In this document: positions 63,173 to 64,000 of the stretch, in pieces
Position numbering within the stretch: the stretch's first letter is position 1
How the letters are laid out: every line of letters begins with the position of its first letter
Source: Streptomyces nymphaeiformis
GTDB taxonomy: Bacteria > Actinomycetota > Actinomycetes > Streptomycetales > Streptomycetaceae
NCBI RefSeq assembly: GCF_014203895.1
Contig: NZ_JACHJY010000002.1
Span: 682,001 to 746,000, forward strand
Reading direction: 5' to 3'
DNA: 64,000 nucleotides
The notes under the pieces: model-generated
What the model saw: the letters and a program-made list of their open reading frames with translations, nothing else
Told to the model about the DNA's origin: nothing
Databases searched by the model: none
Made by a program: the position numbers and the translations under genes

Positions 63173-64000
63173 CCGACACCACCGTCTCCCTCGCCCCGGA
63201 CCGGACGGAGGGCGATCCGGCACTGGCACCGGCAGCGCCCGGCCGGCGGTTCCGGATCGCCGCGGTCGGCGGGCAGAACCTCAGCCTGATCGGCGCCCTC
63301 GTCGTCGTGCTCGCGCTGTTCGGCTCGCTCAACGACAACTACCTCAGCTGGTCGAACATGCAGGTCATCGGCGAGGCCGCGACCCTCGTCGGGCTCCTCG
63401 CCGTCGTCCAGACCGTCGTCATCATCTGCGGCGCGCTGGACATCTCCGTCGGCTCCCAGGCCGGACTCGCCTCCGTCGTCAGCGCCATGGCCTTCACCTC
63501 CACGGGCTCCAGCGCCGTCGTCGGCATCGCCGCGTCCCTCGGCGTCGGCGTGCTCGCCGGCGTACTGAACGGTGTGATCATCGTGTACGGGCGGGTCAAC
63601 CCGACCATCGCGACGCTCGCCGGACTCGCCGCGTACAAGGGCATCGCGCAGCTCGTCTCGGACGGCCGCGCGCAGGGCTACGTCCTCAACGACAGCGTCT
63701 TCGTCTTCCTCGGCCGCGGGAAGATCGCCGGACTGCCGGTGATGATCTGGATCCTGGCCGTCGTCGCGCTCGCGGTCCACGTCCTCCTCACCTACACGGA
63801 CATCGGCCGCAACCTCTACGCCATCGGCGGCAACGACACCGCGGCCCGCCTCGCCGGCATCTCCATCAACAAGTACCTCATCGCCGCCTACTCCCTGTGC
63901 GGCGTGGTCGCGGCCGTCGCCGGCGTCCTGCTCACCGCACGCACCGGATCGGGACAGCCCGTGTCCGGCAGCGAGGGCCTGGAACTCAAGGCCATCACCG
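63169..64000 (+). CDS. sugar ABC transporter permease (AraH-like), partial
   Basis: The frame begins at ATG 63169, overlapping the ATPase stop by 4 bp, and runs off the window at 64000, leaving 277 residues. Membrane segments include LSLIGALVVVLALFGSLN, TLVGLLAVVQTVVIICGALD and AVVGIAASLGVGVLAGVLNG. ALDISVGSQAGLASVV, and IGRNLYAIGGNDTAARLAGI with its EAA-type cytoplasmic loop, are the marks of the BPD_transp_2 ribose/arabinose permease family. It is the third gene of the operon. Confidence 0.92.
   Translation, partial: MTDTTVSLAPDRTEGDPALAPAAPGRRFRIAAVGGQNLSLIGALVVVLALFGSLNDNYLSWSNMQVIGEAATLVGLLAVVQTVVIICGALDISVGSQAGLASVVSAMAFTSTGSSAVVGIAASLGVGVLAGVLNGVIIVYGRVNPTIATLAGLAAYKGIAQLVSDGRAQGYVLNDSVFVFLGRGKIAGLPVMIWILAVVALAVHVLLTYTDIGRNLYAIGGNDTAARLAGISINKYLIAAYSLCGVVAAVAGVLLTARTGSGQPVSGSEGLELKAIT

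Overview
The window is very GC-rich, uses many GTG and TTG starts, and carries families typical of Streptomyces: a SARP regulator with NB-ARC and TPR domains, a LuxR-type ATPase regulator of the LAL class, an AfsA autoregulator synthase, an actinobacterial EccC, and ECF sigma/anti-sigma pairs. It most likely comes from a Streptomyces chromosome, in an accessory region rich in decayed genes and insertion-sequence remnants. No replication or ribosomal genes are present; the only RNA gene found is an initiator tRNA-Met at 52678-52751.

Layout. 1-2700: an unusual esterase-GH3 glycosidase fusion, truncated upstream, then a graveyard (internally deleted CBS gene, frameshifted alcohol dehydrogenase, Tn3 transposase tail). 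2755-13635: ordinary metabolism and transport (two MFS exporters, alpha/beta hydrolase, SgcJ-like protein, YcaC-like hydrolase, LAL regulator, NADP glutamate dehydrogenase). 13790-18480: mostly remnants, with an internally deleted IS630 transposase, one membrane-anchored hypothetical protein and a dispersed repeat. 18479-23846: a compact putative RiPP locus (43-residue precursor-like peptide, HExxH peptide hydroxylase-like enzyme with a PqqD-like tail) divergent from a large SARP regulator. 23920-26130: an AraC regulator and a decayed NIS-siderophore synthetase. 26142-30472: a tight three-gene unit of a DUF6338-like membrane protein, a 52-residue protein and a 1172-residue TPR-CHAT protease-like protein.

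30473-32940 is a second graveyard (2'-5' RNA ligase, ABC exporter, IS701, HNH nuclease and sigma-factor fragments). 32944-36987 holds an ECF sigma factor with its anti-sigma factor, beside secreted DUF1996 and CHRD proteins and a lipoprotein. 37064-50801 is a reduced type VII secretion locus: two small associated genes, EccC, a WXG100-type protein, a 2028-residue repetitive putative substrate and a LysM-like membrane protein. It is followed by a second lipoprotein of the same family as the one at 36508. 52000-54140 has IS remnants, tRNA-fMet and a complete 1034-bp IS5-type element with target duplication. 54628-58018 is a putative signalling-molecule cluster (FAD monooxygenase, AfsA, NmrA-like reductase). 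58668-64000 carries a TrmB/LuxR-like regulator and an AraFGH-type sugar ABC transporter that runs off the window.

The two parts that look least like described systems are the HExxH enzyme/precursor pair (18479-20146) and the DUF6338-small ORF-TPR-CHAT unit (26142-30472). Family names below rest on motif recognition by eye; no database search was possible.
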